NCBI GenBank assembly: GCA_017479885.1
Contig: JAFVBR010000040.1
Span: forward strand, 1-46,902
From: Paludibacteraceae bacterium
GTDB taxonomy: Bacteria; Bacteroidota; Bacteroidia; Bacteroidales; Paludibacteraceae
Length of the DNA stretch: 46,902 nucleotides
Direction: 5' to 3'
In this document: positions 16,348-24,419 of the stretch, in pieces
How the letters are laid out: each line of letters starts with the position of its first letter
Position numbering within the stretch: the stretch's first letter is position 1
The notes under the pieces: model-generated
What the model was told of the DNA's origin: nothing
What the model saw: only the letters and a program-made list of their open reading frames with translations
Databases searched by the model: none
Position numbers and translations under genes: made by a program

Positions 16348-16379
16348 CAAAGATACGAAATTGTTTTGAACAAAACAAA
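16348..16379 (-). promoter_or_regulatory. Promoter of the rsmF-like operon
   Basis: On the minus strand TTTG (16379-16376), 20-nt spacer, TATCTTTG (16355-16348): a perfect match. The predicted start is near 16341, with an 85-nt leader. Confidence 0.85.
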
Positions 16380-16451
16380 CAATTGTTTACGGAACTCTAT
16401 GAATAATTGGCAAATGTTTTCCGAACTGAAGTTACATTGCTCCAGCATATA

Positions 16452-16483
16452 TGGACAAAGAGACCTGCAGGTCTCTTTGTCCA
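16452..16483. repeat. 32-bp perfect palindrome without a loop
   Basis: TGGACAAAGAGACCTG (16452-16467) is followed directly by its exact reverse complement (16468-16483), centred on CTGCAG. As DNA it could extrude a cruciform or bind a dimer. As RNA it is a 14-bp hairpin without a T-run. It sits between the tRNA terminator and the rsmF promoter. Confidence 0.9.
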
Positions 16484-16488
16484 CTTTG

Positions 16489-16505
16489 TAGCGCGAGTGG
16501 GACTT
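16489..16505 (-). repeat. Partial copy of the tRNA-Leu 3' end
   Basis: These 17 bases match the plus-strand image of the tRNA 3' end at 16597-16613 with one mismatch (TAGCGCG versus TACCGCG, then AGTGGGACTT). The surrounding 16490-16532 folds into a hairpin with an inner GGACTT/AAGTCC stem. It could be a decayed second tRNA or an attachment-site scar. Confidence 0.5.
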
Positions 16506-16545
16506 CCTTCGTAAGTCCTGTCGTACCACTTGCAAAAGTTTACAA

Positions 16546-16583
16546 AAAAGCCGACTCGCAAGTGAAACTTGTAGTCGGCTTTT
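16546..16583 (-). terminator. Terminator of tRNA-Leu
   Basis: AAAAGCCGACT (16546-16556) and AGTCGGCTTTT (16573-16583) are perfect arms. Inside is a further CAAGT/ACTTG stem with a three-base loop. On the minus strand the stem ends in TTTTTT. It lies 13 bases after the mature tRNA end. Confidence 0.9.
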
Positions 16584-16596
16584 CCTAATCTTTCAG

Positions 16597-16682
16597 TACC
16601 GCGAGTGGGACTTGAACCCACACAGCCGTTTCGGGCCAAAGGATTTTAAGTCCTTCGTGTCTACCGATTCCACCATCGCGGC
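16597..16682 (-). tRNA. tRNA-Leu (anticodon TAA)
   Basis: An 86-nt class II tRNA. The 5' acceptor strand GCCGCGA pairs with TCGCGGT, and the discriminator is A. The anticodon arm is AGGACTTAAAATCCT with anticodon TAA. The variable arm is long (GGCCCGAAACGGC region), and the T arm is GTGGGTTCAAGTCCCAC. The D arm contains GGTGGAATCGGTAGACAC. CCA is not encoded. The first acceptor pair is a G-T wobble. Confidence 0.95.
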
Positions 16683-16698
16683 ATTTCGTTAGCGCCGA

Positions 16699-16730
16699 CA
16701 AAGGTAGTGCAAGTTTTTGGAATACACAAC
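16699..16730 (-). promoter_or_regulatory. Promoter of tRNA-Leu
   Basis: On the minus strand GTTG (16730-16727), 20-nt spacer, TACCTTTG (16706-16699). The start is predicted near 16692, about 10 nt before the mature 5' end. Confidence 0.7.
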
Positions 16731-16743
16731 TTTTTTGTGTATT
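16721..16743. terminator. Inverted repeat between the HMA gene and tRNA-Leu
   Basis: AATACACAA (16721-16729) and TTGTGTATT (16735-16743) form a 9-bp stem. It follows the HMA gene stop by about 20 bp and overlaps the weak -33 box of the tRNA promoter. The T-run is poor in the minus direction, so termination is uncertain. Confidence 0.35.
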
Positions 16744-16764
16744 TTAATAAAACACAGCCTGCTA

Positions 16765-17073
16765 TTATTGCTTCTTTTCGTCACTCACCTTCTCTATCTT
16801 CGACACCGGTTTCCTTATCTTCTGAAAGGCGGTCTTCAGTTGTAGAGTGTCTGTCTTCTCCGGGTCCCAGGTGAGTGTCACGGTCTGCTGCTCCTTGTCA
16901 ATACGCATGTCTTTCAGCCCTTTCTCAAAGGCGATATTGTCCTGAATACGCTTGACACAGTTGTCGCAACTTATCTCCACATGAAACACTGCCGTCTCAC
17001 GCTTCTTTTCTTTGGCACTCAGTGTCATTGCCGACATCAGTACCACACTGACTATTATGAGTTTTATACGCAT
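16765..17073 (-). CDS. Exported heavy-metal-associated (HMA) domain protein
   Basis: 102 residues. The signal peptide IIVSVVLMSAMTLSA is followed by an HMA ferredoxin-like domain: VFHVEISCDNCVKRIQDNI with the metal-binding pair Cys36/Cys39 (CxxC), then KGLKDMRIDKEQQTVTLTWD. Family members bind Cu+ or similar soft metals. Export to the periplasm and a position 99 bp after the TonB receptor, with no promoter in between, suggest a periplasmic metal carrier working with that receptor. The metal is not predictable. Confidence 0.85.
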   Translation of the reverse strand: MRIKLIIVSVVLMSAMTLSAKEKKRETAVFHVEISCDNCVKRIQDNIAFEKGLKDMRIDKEQQTVTLTWDPEKTDTLQLKTAFQKIRKPVSKIEKVSDEKKQ

Positions 17074-17172
17074 ATACTTTAATGTTTAATCTGAATATCA
17101 ATCTTCAAATAGGACAAAGTCCGCTCAAACAGGTCGCAGACCGATCAAATTTTCCAATATGAGCATCGCCCC

Positions 17173-19254
17173 TTATTCCTCTGCTTTCTTCAGCGCCCAG
17201 CGGAAACCGATATACACTTTCCAACCGTTTATGGGCGCATACACCATAGAAGCATCAAAGTCCGTACCAAAAGGCTCGGCCGATGCAATCACGGGCTCCT
17301 TCTGGCGATAGTTGGTCATGTTCTCTGCCCCCAAGTAAAGCGAGCAGGTACGCCAGTACTTGGTTATCTGCGCCATCAATTGCGGATACCACCCGAAACG
17401 TTCCTCCCACAACGGATTCAGTTTGTCGGGGTCAGGCAGTCTGCCTCCGCCGTTGAACTGCGCCGTCACGTCAAACTGCCAGCGTCTGAGCGGGGTGATA
17501 TACGATGTGGTTATCAGACCCTTGAACTGCGGAGTGAGCGGACGGATGCGCAGTCTGCCGTCTATAGTCTGCCTTGCATCTGTCTGGCGGAAAGCGGCTG
17601 TGAGAGTCCACCCGCGCAGCACCTCCATGCTTGCCTCCACCTGCCAGCTCAAGGCATAGTTTCGGCTGCCGTTGGAGTTGATAAACCTTGCGGCATGAAC
17701 ATCGCTGTCAAGGTCTGTCACAGCCCCGTTGATGAAATGCGTGTAATAGCATTCGCCTGACAACTGCAACTCCTTCTTTCCTATCGGTATGTAAAATGTG
17801 GTGCTTATGCCGGTGTTGAATGCACGCTCCTGCTTCACTCCCTCTTCAGGCAGAACAAGTTGGCGCGAAGAAGCCAGCACTGCAGCATTGTCGGCTATCA
17901 GGTTGGGCGAGCGGTATCCCATACCTGCACTCGCCCTCACTGTCCACCACTCCCACGGCGAGTATCTTACATTGAGTCTCGGTGTGAAAAACATTCCGTA
18001 CTTGCTCGACCAGTCTGCCCTCGCTCCTGCTACAAGCGACAACTTCTCCTCGTAATTGAAGTTGTATTCCGCAAACACACCCGGAGTAAGTTCCCAACGG
18101 CTGAGGTCTGCCTCTGTCATTCCGCTTTTGCTTAGCAACTCTGCGTATTTGTCGAAGTTCACCGACAAACCCGTCGTTATCTTGTGTCCCTCGGCAGGTG
18201 TCATCTGAAACATTGCATTCAGGTATGCATTCGTTTGTGCCGCCTGCCACAAGCGGTTGCCGTACATATTGTTCTGGTTGTGATGACTAAGTGCGGTGAT
18301 AATGCCTATCGACATCTCTCTCTCATGCTCTATCACGTAGCCGTTCTTCATAAAACCCTCCACACGCCACGTGCCGAGGTCGATATCGTATATCGGCTGG
18401 TCATACACAGTCTTGCTCCTGCGGAACAGGTTGCCTGTCTCTTGTCCGCCGAAACGTCTGTCGTATATGCCTCTCACTAATATTCTGCCCGTATAGCGGC
18501 CTTTGAATATGTCCCAACGGTTAAGCACGTTCACGTTGCCGCCTGTCGGCATGTCCAGAAAACCGTCTTTGTTCATGTCCATACTCATAGGCATCAACTG
18601 CGCATGTGCCAGCACACCTGTCGTCACGTCGGCTTTGCCGCTCTCAGGCGAACTCACCTCCCAGCCTCCTGTCATATTGACCTCTGTGTGCAACTCCGTA
18701 TTGAGCATCACGTTCACAGCCACAGGGTCCTGTGTCTTGGGTTTCAGGTACTCTACATTGATCTGGCCTGTGGTTGATTCGTAACCGTTGATTACGGAGG
18801 CTGTGCCTTTCGAAACCTGTATCGACTCCATCCACGGACCGGGAATATACTCCATTCCGAACTGCTGAGCCAGTCCGCGGATGCCGGGCGTGTTCTCCGT
18901 CAGCAGTTGCACGTATGTTCCGCTCAACCCCAGCAGACGTATCTGCTTGGCACCTGTCACCGCATCACTGTATGCCACATCTACCGATGCATTGGTCTCG
19001 AAACTCTCCGAGAGATTGCAGCAGGCGGCCTTGCATAGTTCGTCAGAATTTATCTTTTGGGTGTCGAATGCCGAACTGCGGCTCCTGACGGTGGACGCAC
19101 GGCGGGCACTTACCGATACCTCCTCGAGCCTGAAGTCGCTTGCCGACACACTCACTGAGTCGGCATCAGCCTTCACATCAGCTTCCTGAGCAGGCATCAA
19201 CGCCGTACTCATTGCAGCTGCCGCCAATATCATGTATATTCTAATGCCTTTCAT
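17173..19254 (-). CDS. TonB-dependent outer-membrane receptor, probably metal-related
   Basis: 693 residues: signal peptide (ILAAAAMSTALMPAQ), a TonB-box-like EEVSVSARRAS (about 44-54), plug domain (about 55-180: QIRLLGLSGTYVQLLTENT, QVSKGTASVINGYESTTGQI), and a beta-barrel ending in the aromatic strand NGWKVYIGFRWAL. It lacks the long carboxypeptidase-like domain of SusC proteins, so it is a small-ligand receptor. The downstream HMA gene suggests a metal or metallophore ligand, perhaps copper; that is inference. It has its own promoter with an overlapping operator-like palindrome. Heptad repeats lie just before the start codon. Confidence 0.85.
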   Translation of the reverse strand: MKGIRIYMILAAAAMSTALMPAQEADVKADADSVSVSASDFRLEEVSVSARRASTVRSRSSAFDTQKINSDELCKAACCNLSESFETNASVDVAYSDAVTGAKQIRLLGLSGTYVQLLTENTPGIRGLAQQFGMEYIPGPWMESIQVSKGTASVINGYESTTGQINVEYLKPKTQDPVAVNVMLNTELHTEVNMTGGWEVSSPESGKADVTTGVLAHAQLMPMSMDMNKDGFLDMPTGGNVNVLNRWDIFKGRYTGRILVRGIYDRRFGGQETGNLFRRSKTVYDQPIYDIDLGTWRVEGFMKNGYVIEHEREMSIGIITALSHHNQNNMYGNRLWQAAQTNAYLNAMFQMTPAEGHKITTGLSVNFDKYAELLSKSGMTEADLSRWELTPGVFAEYNFNYEEKLSLVAGARADWSSKYGMFFTPRLNVRYSPWEWWTVRASAGMGYRSPNLIADNAAVLASSRQLVLPEEGVKQERAFNTGISTTFYIPIGKKELQLSGECYYTHFINGAVTDLDSDVHAARFINSNGSRNYALSWQVEASMEVLRGWTLTAAFRQTDARQTIDGRLRIRPLTPQFKGLITTSYITPLRRWQFDVTAQFNGGGRLPDPDKLNPLWEERFGWYPQLMAQITKYWRTCSLYLGAENMTNYRQKEPVIASAEPFGTDFDASMVYAPINGWKVYIGFRWALKKAEE

Positions 19255-19260
19255 TCTCCG

Positions 19261-19288
19261 CTATTAACTATTAACTATTAACTATTCA
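19261..19288. repeat. Heptad tandem repeat upstream of the TonB receptor start
   Basis: Three copies of CTATTAA and one of CTATTCA, in exact 7-bp phase, end seven bases from the start codon of the receptor. Confidence 0.9.
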
Positions 19289-19301
19289 CTTTCTAAACGC
19301 T

Positions 19302-19330
19302 GTCTCCCGCTCTGTCGCAGAGCAGGAGAC
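19302..19330 (-). promoter_or_regulatory. Leader hairpin of the TonB receptor transcript
   Basis: GTCTCC/GGAGAC plus GCTCT/AGAGC arms, with one mismatch, enclose a five-base loop (19314-19318). It lies inside the predicted leader of about 125 nt. No T-run follows in the minus direction, so it is a leader structure and not a terminator of pcrA. Confidence 0.5.
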
Positions 19331-19367
19331 AACTGTGAAAATATACTATAAAAACAGGTTATTGGTC

Positions 19368-19418
19368 TGATGTGATTTTTCAGGTGCAAAATTACATCAC
19401 ATTACTAATGTCCGCAAT
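19368..19418 (-). promoter_or_regulatory. TonB receptor promoter with overlapping operator-like palindrome
   Basis: On the minus strand TAATTTTG (19394-19387) is a -7 box with ATTG (19418-19415) 20 nt upstream. An inverted repeat overlaps the -7 box and start site: TGATGTGATTTT (19368-19379) and AAAATTACATCA (19388-19399), 11 of 12 paired, eight-base centre. This is the size and position expected for a repressor dimer, so the receptor-HMA pair is probably regulated. Confidence 0.6.
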
Positions 19419-19472
19419 ACCCATTTATAGTGATTTTCTTCATCACTTCAAATACCTGATGATAGTTGTCGC

Positions 19473-21746
19473 TCAGAGCCTCTCCAACTTGGCGAACTTC
19501 AGCAGCAGCGTCTTTTCGCCTTTGGTGTCGAAACGTACCACTATCTTCTCATTGCCGTTCTCTTCGAATGTTTCACGCACTGTTCCATCCCCAAATGTGG
19601 CATGTCTCACTCTCGACCCTGCTGCAAAAGCGGTCTCTATCGGTTTCTTGTCTGCAGAGGGCTGCATACCCGTCGTCTTGCTCAACTTGCGTGTGGCGGC
19701 TGGCATGGGTCTCTCCTCCGGTTCCCTTCTCCATTCGCTCTGCAGCCACGACGGTTGCCACTGTGGCTGCACTATCGTGCGTTTCTCTCCCGAGCGGTCG
19801 AGATACTGCTCGTCAATGTCTTTCAGAAAGCGGCTCGGAGAGGAGAATACTATCTGCCCGTTGCGGAAACGCTGGCGGGCGTATGTTATATAGCACTCCC
19901 GCTCAGCTCGCGTTATCGCCACATAGAACAGCCGTCGCTCCTCTTCTATCTCGCGCACCGACTCGGCGAATGCCGAAGGAAACAGTTGCTCCTCCAGACC
20001 GGCTATTATCACCACCGGAAACTCCAGACCCTTTGCCGCATGAATAGTCATCAGTGACACGCGGGGGGTCTCGTCGTCAAGATGCTCGTCCTGGTCGGTT
20101 AGCAGCGACACTTCGGCAAGAAAATCCGTTATCTTCGTCTCCTCGCCCTGCTGTCTGCGGGCGTCAGAAAACTCGTGTATACTGCCTAATAACTCCTGCA
20201 AGTTGTCATACCGGTCTTGACCCTCCGCACTCTTGTCTGCCAAAGCGGCACTCATGACCGCCGTCTGCTTCAGTACATTCTGGGCGAACACGTATGCATC
20301 CTCTGTCTGCGCCTGCTCGCGGAATGAGTTTATCAGCGCCGCAAAGCCTGTCAGTTTCTTCTGAGCAGCCGCAGCTGACTCAAGCGCATACCGCTGAGGG
20401 TCGCTCACCACAGCAAAGGCAGGCACGTCTGCCCTGTGGGCAGTGTCAAGCACGCGGCGCATGGTGGTCTCGCCTATGCCCCGGGCAGGGAAATTTATCA
20501 CTCGCAGCAATGCCTCGTCATCGCTCGGATTGACTACCAAACGGAAATAGGCAATGGCATCTTTTATCTCCTTTCTTTGATAAAACGACACACTGCCGTA
20601 TATGCGGTAGGGAATACCGAGTTTCCGCAACTCGTCCTCTATCACTCGCGATTGTGCATTCGTCCTGTACAGCACTGCAAACCCGTCATACTGCGCCTTC
20701 CCCGAGCGCTTGCCCTGCTGTATAGTCTTGGCTATGAACTCGCCTTCGTGACGGTCGTTCTCATGTGCCGACACATGCAGACGCTCACCCGCCTCCTTCT
20801 CCGAATAGACGTTCTTCCGTATCTGACCCTCGTTCTTCTTTATCAGACTGTTGGCGGCGTCCACTATGTTCTGTGTCGAGCGGTAGTTGCGCTCTAACTT
20901 GAACAGTTGTGCACCGCCGAACATATTCCTGAAGCCGAGTATGTTGTCTATGTTCGCTCCGCGGAAAGAGTATATCGACTGGGCGTCATCGCCTACCACG
21001 CAGATGTTGTTCAGCGGCTCTGCCAGCTGCTTCACTATACGCGACTGGCAGTAGTTCGTGTCCTGATACTCGTCAACCAGTATATACCTGAATATGCTGC
21101 TGTATTTCTCCCTCAGGTCCTCATTCTGCTCTAATAGCAGATTCATGTTGAACAGCAGGTCGTCAAAATCCATTGCATTGGCCTGCTTCAGACGTTTGTT
21201 GTATGCAAAATATATGTCTTGCATTCTGTACAGACGTGCTCTCTTGTCATCCTCAATCAGCGCCCTGTTGCCGGCATAGTCCACAGGTGAAAGCAGATTG
21301 TTCTTTGCCATCGATATTCGGGAGGCTATCATGCCCGGCTTGTACTGCTTCTCGTCAAGCCCCATCTCTTTCACTATCTGTTTTATCACGCTCTTCGAGT
21401 CCGTACTGTCATATATCGTATAGTCGTGACCGTAGTCTATACGTGCACTCTCCTGACGCAGTATTTTCGAAAAAACACTGTGGAAAGTGCCCATCCAAAG
21501 ATATCGCGCATACTTGTCCCCCACTAAGCGTGCTATACGCTCTTTCATCTCGCGCGCCGCTTTGTTGGTGAAGGTCAGGGCAAGAATGTTGCTCGGCGAC
21601 ACACCCTGACTCAAGAGCCACGCTATTCTGTATGTCAGCACGCGCGTCTTGCCGGAGCCTGCACCTGCTATCACAAGCGAAGGACCCTCCGTGTTAACCA
21701 CAGCCGCACGCTGCGCTTCATTCAGTTCATTCAGAAATTCACTCAT
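19473..21746 (-). CDS. pcrA: ATP-dependent DNA helicase, UvrD/PcrA family
   Basis: Superfamily 1A 3'-5' helicase for repair and removal of proteins from DNA. The 757 residues carry the Q motif LNEAQRAAVV, Walker A AGAGSGKTRVLTYR (27-40), VDEYQDTN (motif II), DDAQSIYSFRGA (motif III), VSLMTIHAAKGLEFPVVII (motif V), and VAITRAERECYI (motif VI). The C-terminal tail (FDTKGEKTLLLKFAKLERL) is the Tudor-like RNAP-binding module of PcrA/UvrD. It lies 46 bp after the rlmI-like gene, with heptad repeats filling the gap up to the start codon. Confidence 0.95.
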   Translation of the reverse strand: MSEFLNELNEAQRAAVVNTEGPSLVIAGAGSGKTRVLTYRIAWLLSQGVSPSNILALTFTNKAAREMKERIARLVGDKYARYLWMGTFHSVFSKILRQESARIDYGHDYTIYDSTDSKSVIKQIVKEMGLDEKQYKPGMIASRISMAKNNLLSPVDYAGNRALIEDDKRARLYRMQDIYFAYNKRLKQANAMDFDDLLFNMNLLLEQNEDLREKYSSIFRYILVDEYQDTNYCQSRIVKQLAEPLNNICVVGDDAQSIYSFRGANIDNILGFRNMFGGAQLFKLERNYRSTQNIVDAANSLIKKNEGQIRKNVYSEKEAGERLHVSAHENDRHEGEFIAKTIQQGKRSGKAQYDGFAVLYRTNAQSRVIEDELRKLGIPYRIYGSVSFYQRKEIKDAIAYFRLVVNPSDDEALLRVINFPARGIGETTMRRVLDTAHRADVPAFAVVSDPQRYALESAAAAQKKLTGFAALINSFREQAQTEDAYVFAQNVLKQTAVMSAALADKSAEGQDRYDNLQELLGSIHEFSDARRQQGEETKITDFLAEVSLLTDQDEHLDDETPRVSLMTIHAAKGLEFPVVIIAGLEEQLFPSAFAESVREIEEERRLFYVAITRAERECYITYARQRFRNGQIVFSSPSRFLKDIDEQYLDRSGEKRTIVQPQWQPSWLQSEWRREPEERPMPAATRKLSKTTGMQPSADKKPIETAFAAGSRVRHATFGDGTVRETFEENGNEKIVVRFDTKGEKTLLLKFAKLERL

Positions 21747-21771
21747 AACCTGTAACTCGTAACTTGTAACC
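21744..21771. repeat. Heptad tandem repeat running into the pcrA start codon
   Basis: Four 7-bp units, CATAACC, TGTAACT, CGTAACT, TGTAACC. The first contains the complement of the pcrA ATG (21744-21746). On the mRNA the array reads GTTACAA, GTTACGA, GTTACAG, then GTTATG. Confidence 0.85.
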
Positions 21772-21792
21772 GCACACTACCTGCCGCATCTC

Positions 21793-23019
21793 CTATTCCA
21801 CATACAGCACCAAACCTTTCAGATATTCGCCCTCCGGATGGTAGATGTTCACCGGATGGTCTTGAGGTTGCGTCAGCTGGTGCAGTATCCTTACTTTTCT
21901 CCCTGACATCGCTGCAGCGGAAAACACTGCCAGACGAAACATCTCTTTGTCCACTGCCTGTGAGCAGCTGAACGTAAACAGAATCCCGCCCTTCTCTATC
22001 ATCTCGAATGCCTTGGCGTTCAGCCTCTTATAGCCTTGCAGCGCGTTTCTTATCGCTCCCCGGTGCTTGGCAAAGGCGGGAGGGTCCAATATAATAAGGT
22101 TATAACTCTCCTTGCCCTCGCGTTGAATCTTGCCTAAATAGTCGAACGCATCCGCGCATACCGCCTCATGCCGTGTGCAGTCGGGGAAATTCCTCTCCAC
22201 ATTCTGCCTGACCAGTTCCACTGCCTTCTCCGAACTGTCAACCGAGCACACCCGCTCGGCTCCGCCTCTCAGGGCATATACCGAAAAGCCGCCCGTATAG
22301 CAGAACATATTCAGCACTCTTCTTCCCGACGAGTATCTCTCCACAAGACAGCGGTTCTCCCTCTGATCGACAAAGAAACCTGTCTTCTGACCTCGCAGCC
22401 AGTCTATCTTGAACTCCAGACCGTTCTCCTTCGCTACATCACTCTGTAGAGAATGAACATGTTCAGTCTCCATAACGTGCTCATTTCCCGTACGCACTAA
22501 ATAGCCGTCCTCTATATCTGCAAAGTTCTTGCGGAAAGGCAGCGTTGACTCCGACTTGTAGTACACGTTCTCCACCTCTTCCACACACTCCGTTATCGCC
22601 TTCGCTATCTCTATGCGCGCTCTGTGCATACCTGCCGAATGTGCCTGCACCACCGCCGTATTGCCATACACATCCACTATCAGACCGGGTAGAAAATCAC
22701 CTTCGCCGTGCACTAAACGGTAAGTGTTGTTGTCTGCACGTATCAAACCGAGGTCGCACCTCATCGTGTATGCTGCACGTATTCTCTCCTGCCAGAAGTT
22801 CTTGCTCAGACTCTCCACTCCGAACTCTAATATTCTCACTGCTATGCTGCCCTCCTGCCAGTGACCTGTGCCAAGGGTGTCACCTTCGGCAGAACGTACT
22901 GCCACCACATCGCCCTCCTCAGGCTGACCTTTAACGTGACCTATCGCACCCGAGAACACCCACGGGTGAAACCTCATGAGCGACTCCTCCTTATGTTTCT
23001 TCAGATATATAATTGTCAT
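21793..23019 (-). CDS. Class I SAM-dependent rRNA methyltransferase, RlmI-like
   Basis: RlmI-type enzymes make 23S rRNA m5C. From the ATG at 23019 the product has 408 residues; an upstream in-frame TTG at 23031 would add four. The family start IIYLKKHKEESLMRFHPWVF, a PUA domain (to about residue 80), an EEHD-like middle domain, and a Rossmann methyltransferase (VLNMFCYTGGFSVYALRGGA, SVDSSEKAVEL, LIILDPPAFAKHRGA) are visible, with a late FSCSQAVDKEMF motif supplying the cysteine. It lies about 18 bp after the exonuclease gene. Confidence 0.85.
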   Translation of the reverse strand: MTIIYLKKHKEESLMRFHPWVFSGAIGHVKGQPEEGDVVAVRSAEGDTLGTGHWQEGSIAVRILEFGVESLSKNFWQERIRAAYTMRCDLGLIRADNNTYRLVHGEGDFLPGLIVDVYGNTAVVQAHSAGMHRARIEIAKAITECVEEVENVYYKSESTLPFRKNFADIEDGYLVRTGNEHVMETEHVHSLQSDVAKENGLEFKIDWLRGQKTGFFVDQRENRCLVERYSSGRRVLNMFCYTGGFSVYALRGGAERVCSVDSSEKAVELVRQNVERNFPDCTRHEAVCADAFDYLGKIQREGKESYNLIILDPPAFAKHRGAIRNALQGYKRLNAKAFEMIEKGGILFTFSCSQAVDKEMFRLAVFSAAAMSGRKVRILHQLTQPQDHPVNIYHPEGEYLKGLVLYVE

Positions 23020-23037
23020 AACTTGAAACAATAAACC

Positions 23038-23733
23038 CTAAACTTCAGAACTACTCCCAGCTTTCAACTTCATACTCTCCTCCTGCTTCTTCAGTTGCAG
23101 CAGATGGTCTTCTTCCTTCAGGCGCATATACACGCGTTTCGGCAGTGGCTTGGTTCGCTGCAACTCGTTGTATATGAGCAGTGTCGCCCATGCATCGGTC
23201 GAGGCGTATCTTGCCTGCTCGTCTGTCAGCACCGCGTTCTCCCAATTGGTCAGCTGCTGGCTCTTCGAGATTTTCTTTCCGAACACTATCGCGAATATCT
23301 TCTGCAGTCCGAGGTCCAGTATTCCGTATTGCAGCACTATCTGTTGTATGTCCACACAGCCCGCCGGTTCAAAATCCCTCAAATGTTGCAAACCCCGCAA
23401 GTCGTCTCTGAAGGCGAGCCCCACTTTGCATATCTCCGCGTTGGCGAAAAAGTCCGCCAACTCCTGAGGGAAACCTATATGCTTCAGCTGGAACAGATAG
23501 CAGCGTTGCTCGGTCGCTATCTGCACCAGTGCGGTAGGATAATGCTGACCGTGCTGAAAACTCGGGCGGGTCTCCGTATCAACACCTACCACGCGCTGCA
23601 TATTCAGATACTCCATCGCAGCAGGCAGAGCCGACAGTGTCCTTACCACTATCACTTCACCCGGGAAAGCAACCACCTGCATCCGGTTGACCTCTTCCTT
23701 TTCTATCCTGTGTCTGAACTTGTTAGTTTTCAT
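23038..23733 (-). CDS. 3'-5' exonuclease domain protein (DEDDy, RNase D-like)
   Basis: 231 residues. The exonuclease motifs are present: VVGVDTETRPSF (Exo I, Asp and Glu), VGLAFRDDLRGLQ (Exo II), and YASTDAWATLLIY (Exo III, Tyr and Asp). It has only the nuclease domain and no HRDC domains, so it is not classical RNase D. The substrate, DNA or RNA, is not clear. The start overlaps the end of the DUF5063 gene by 11 bp; a second Met (MQVVAFPGE, residue 18) is also a plausible start. Coupling to DUF5063 is a frequent Bacteroidales arrangement. Confidence 0.85.
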   Translation of the reverse strand: MKTNKFRHRIEKEEVNRMQVVAFPGEVIVVRTLSALPAAMEYLNMQRVVGVDTETRPSFQHGQHYPTALVQIATEQRCYLFQLKHIGFPQELADFFANAEICKVGLAFRDDLRGLQHLRDFEPAGCVDIQQIVLQYGILDLGLQKIFAIVFGKKISKSQQLTNWENAVLTDEQARYASTDAWATLLIYNELQRTKPLPKRVYMRLKEEDHLLQLKKQEESMKLKAGSSSEV

Positions 23734-24268
23734 TTGCCCGTTCTTTCCATTCCTCCGACTCTGTCAACGAGTGCAATGCACGCAGCGTATTCAGCAGTTT
23801 CTGCCCCCAATGCTCGTGAAAACCCTCTATACAGGCCAGCACTCCGTCGCTCATCACCTGCTCGTCCTCAGTCTGATAGTTGCCTGCCATGTCTTTCAGT
23901 TCCTGATATATATCTGCCAGATTCTCACTGATAAACGCCGATATCGGCTCCTGCGAATAGCGCATGTCTTCCACAAACACTTCCAAATACACGTCGTCAC
24001 TGCCCAACATCTGTTTCACGCTCTCCGACACGTAGTTATAATCCTCCTCTGTCACGAAATGCTGCGGGTAACCGTCAAGTTCAGGCTCGGGTATTTCGAG
24101 CGACCGTGTCTTTACGTACAGCATAGGCAGCATCTGCAGCAGACGCTCCGCAAAATCTTGCTTTTCCTGCTCCTCCACATGCTCCAGCAGCAGACAGGTC
24201 TGCACAGCAACCGTCACAAAGTCAATCACTTCCTGACTATACACATAATGATTTGTCAATTCAGCCAT
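23723..24268 (-). CDS. DUF5063 family protein
   Basis: From the ATG at 24268 the product is 181 residues (MAELTNHYVYSQEVIDFVTV). The open frame extends to 24352, but those codons lie upstream of and across the promoter -7 box (24288-24295), so the shorter start is right. The protein is acidic and helical with no export signal. Features include EEQEKQDFAERLLQMLP and FVTEEDYNYVSESVKQML, fitting DUF5063, whose role is unknown. It is the first gene of the DUF5063-exonuclease-rlmI-pcrA run. Confidence 0.75.
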   Translation of the reverse strand: MAELTNHYVYSQEVIDFVTVAVQTCLLLEHVEEQEKQDFAERLLQMLPMLYVKTRSLEIPEPELDGYPQHFVTEEDYNYVSESVKQMLGSDDVYLEVFVEDMRYSQEPISAFISENLADIYQELKDMAGNYQTEDEQVMSDGVLACIEGFHEHWGQKLLNTLRALHSLTESEEWKERANEN

Positions 24269-24287
24269 ATTTATGCAATTTAGTTTG

Positions 24288-24319
24288 CAAAGATACTCAT
24301 TTCTCCCGACATGTACAAC
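24288..24319 (-). promoter_or_regulatory. Promoter of the DUF5063 operon
   Basis: On the minus strand GTTG (24319-24316), 20-nt spacer, TATCTTTG (24295-24288), with a predicted start near 24281 and a 13-nt leader. It fixes the start of the DUF5063 gene at 24268. Confidence 0.7.
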
Positions 24320-24419
24320 AGCCCCCTCACCCGCACCCGTAATCTGCATCAATGCGGCATCATCTCCCCCTCTTTCTGCTATTTCTCTCGCTTCTCCCTC
24401 TCCTTGTTTTTCGCTATGT

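Noticed and set aside
24269-24352. N-terminal extension of the DUF5063 gene
   Set aside because: A promoter -7 box lies inside this stretch (24288-24295), so the extension would not be transcribed from it; ATG 24268 fits the family start.
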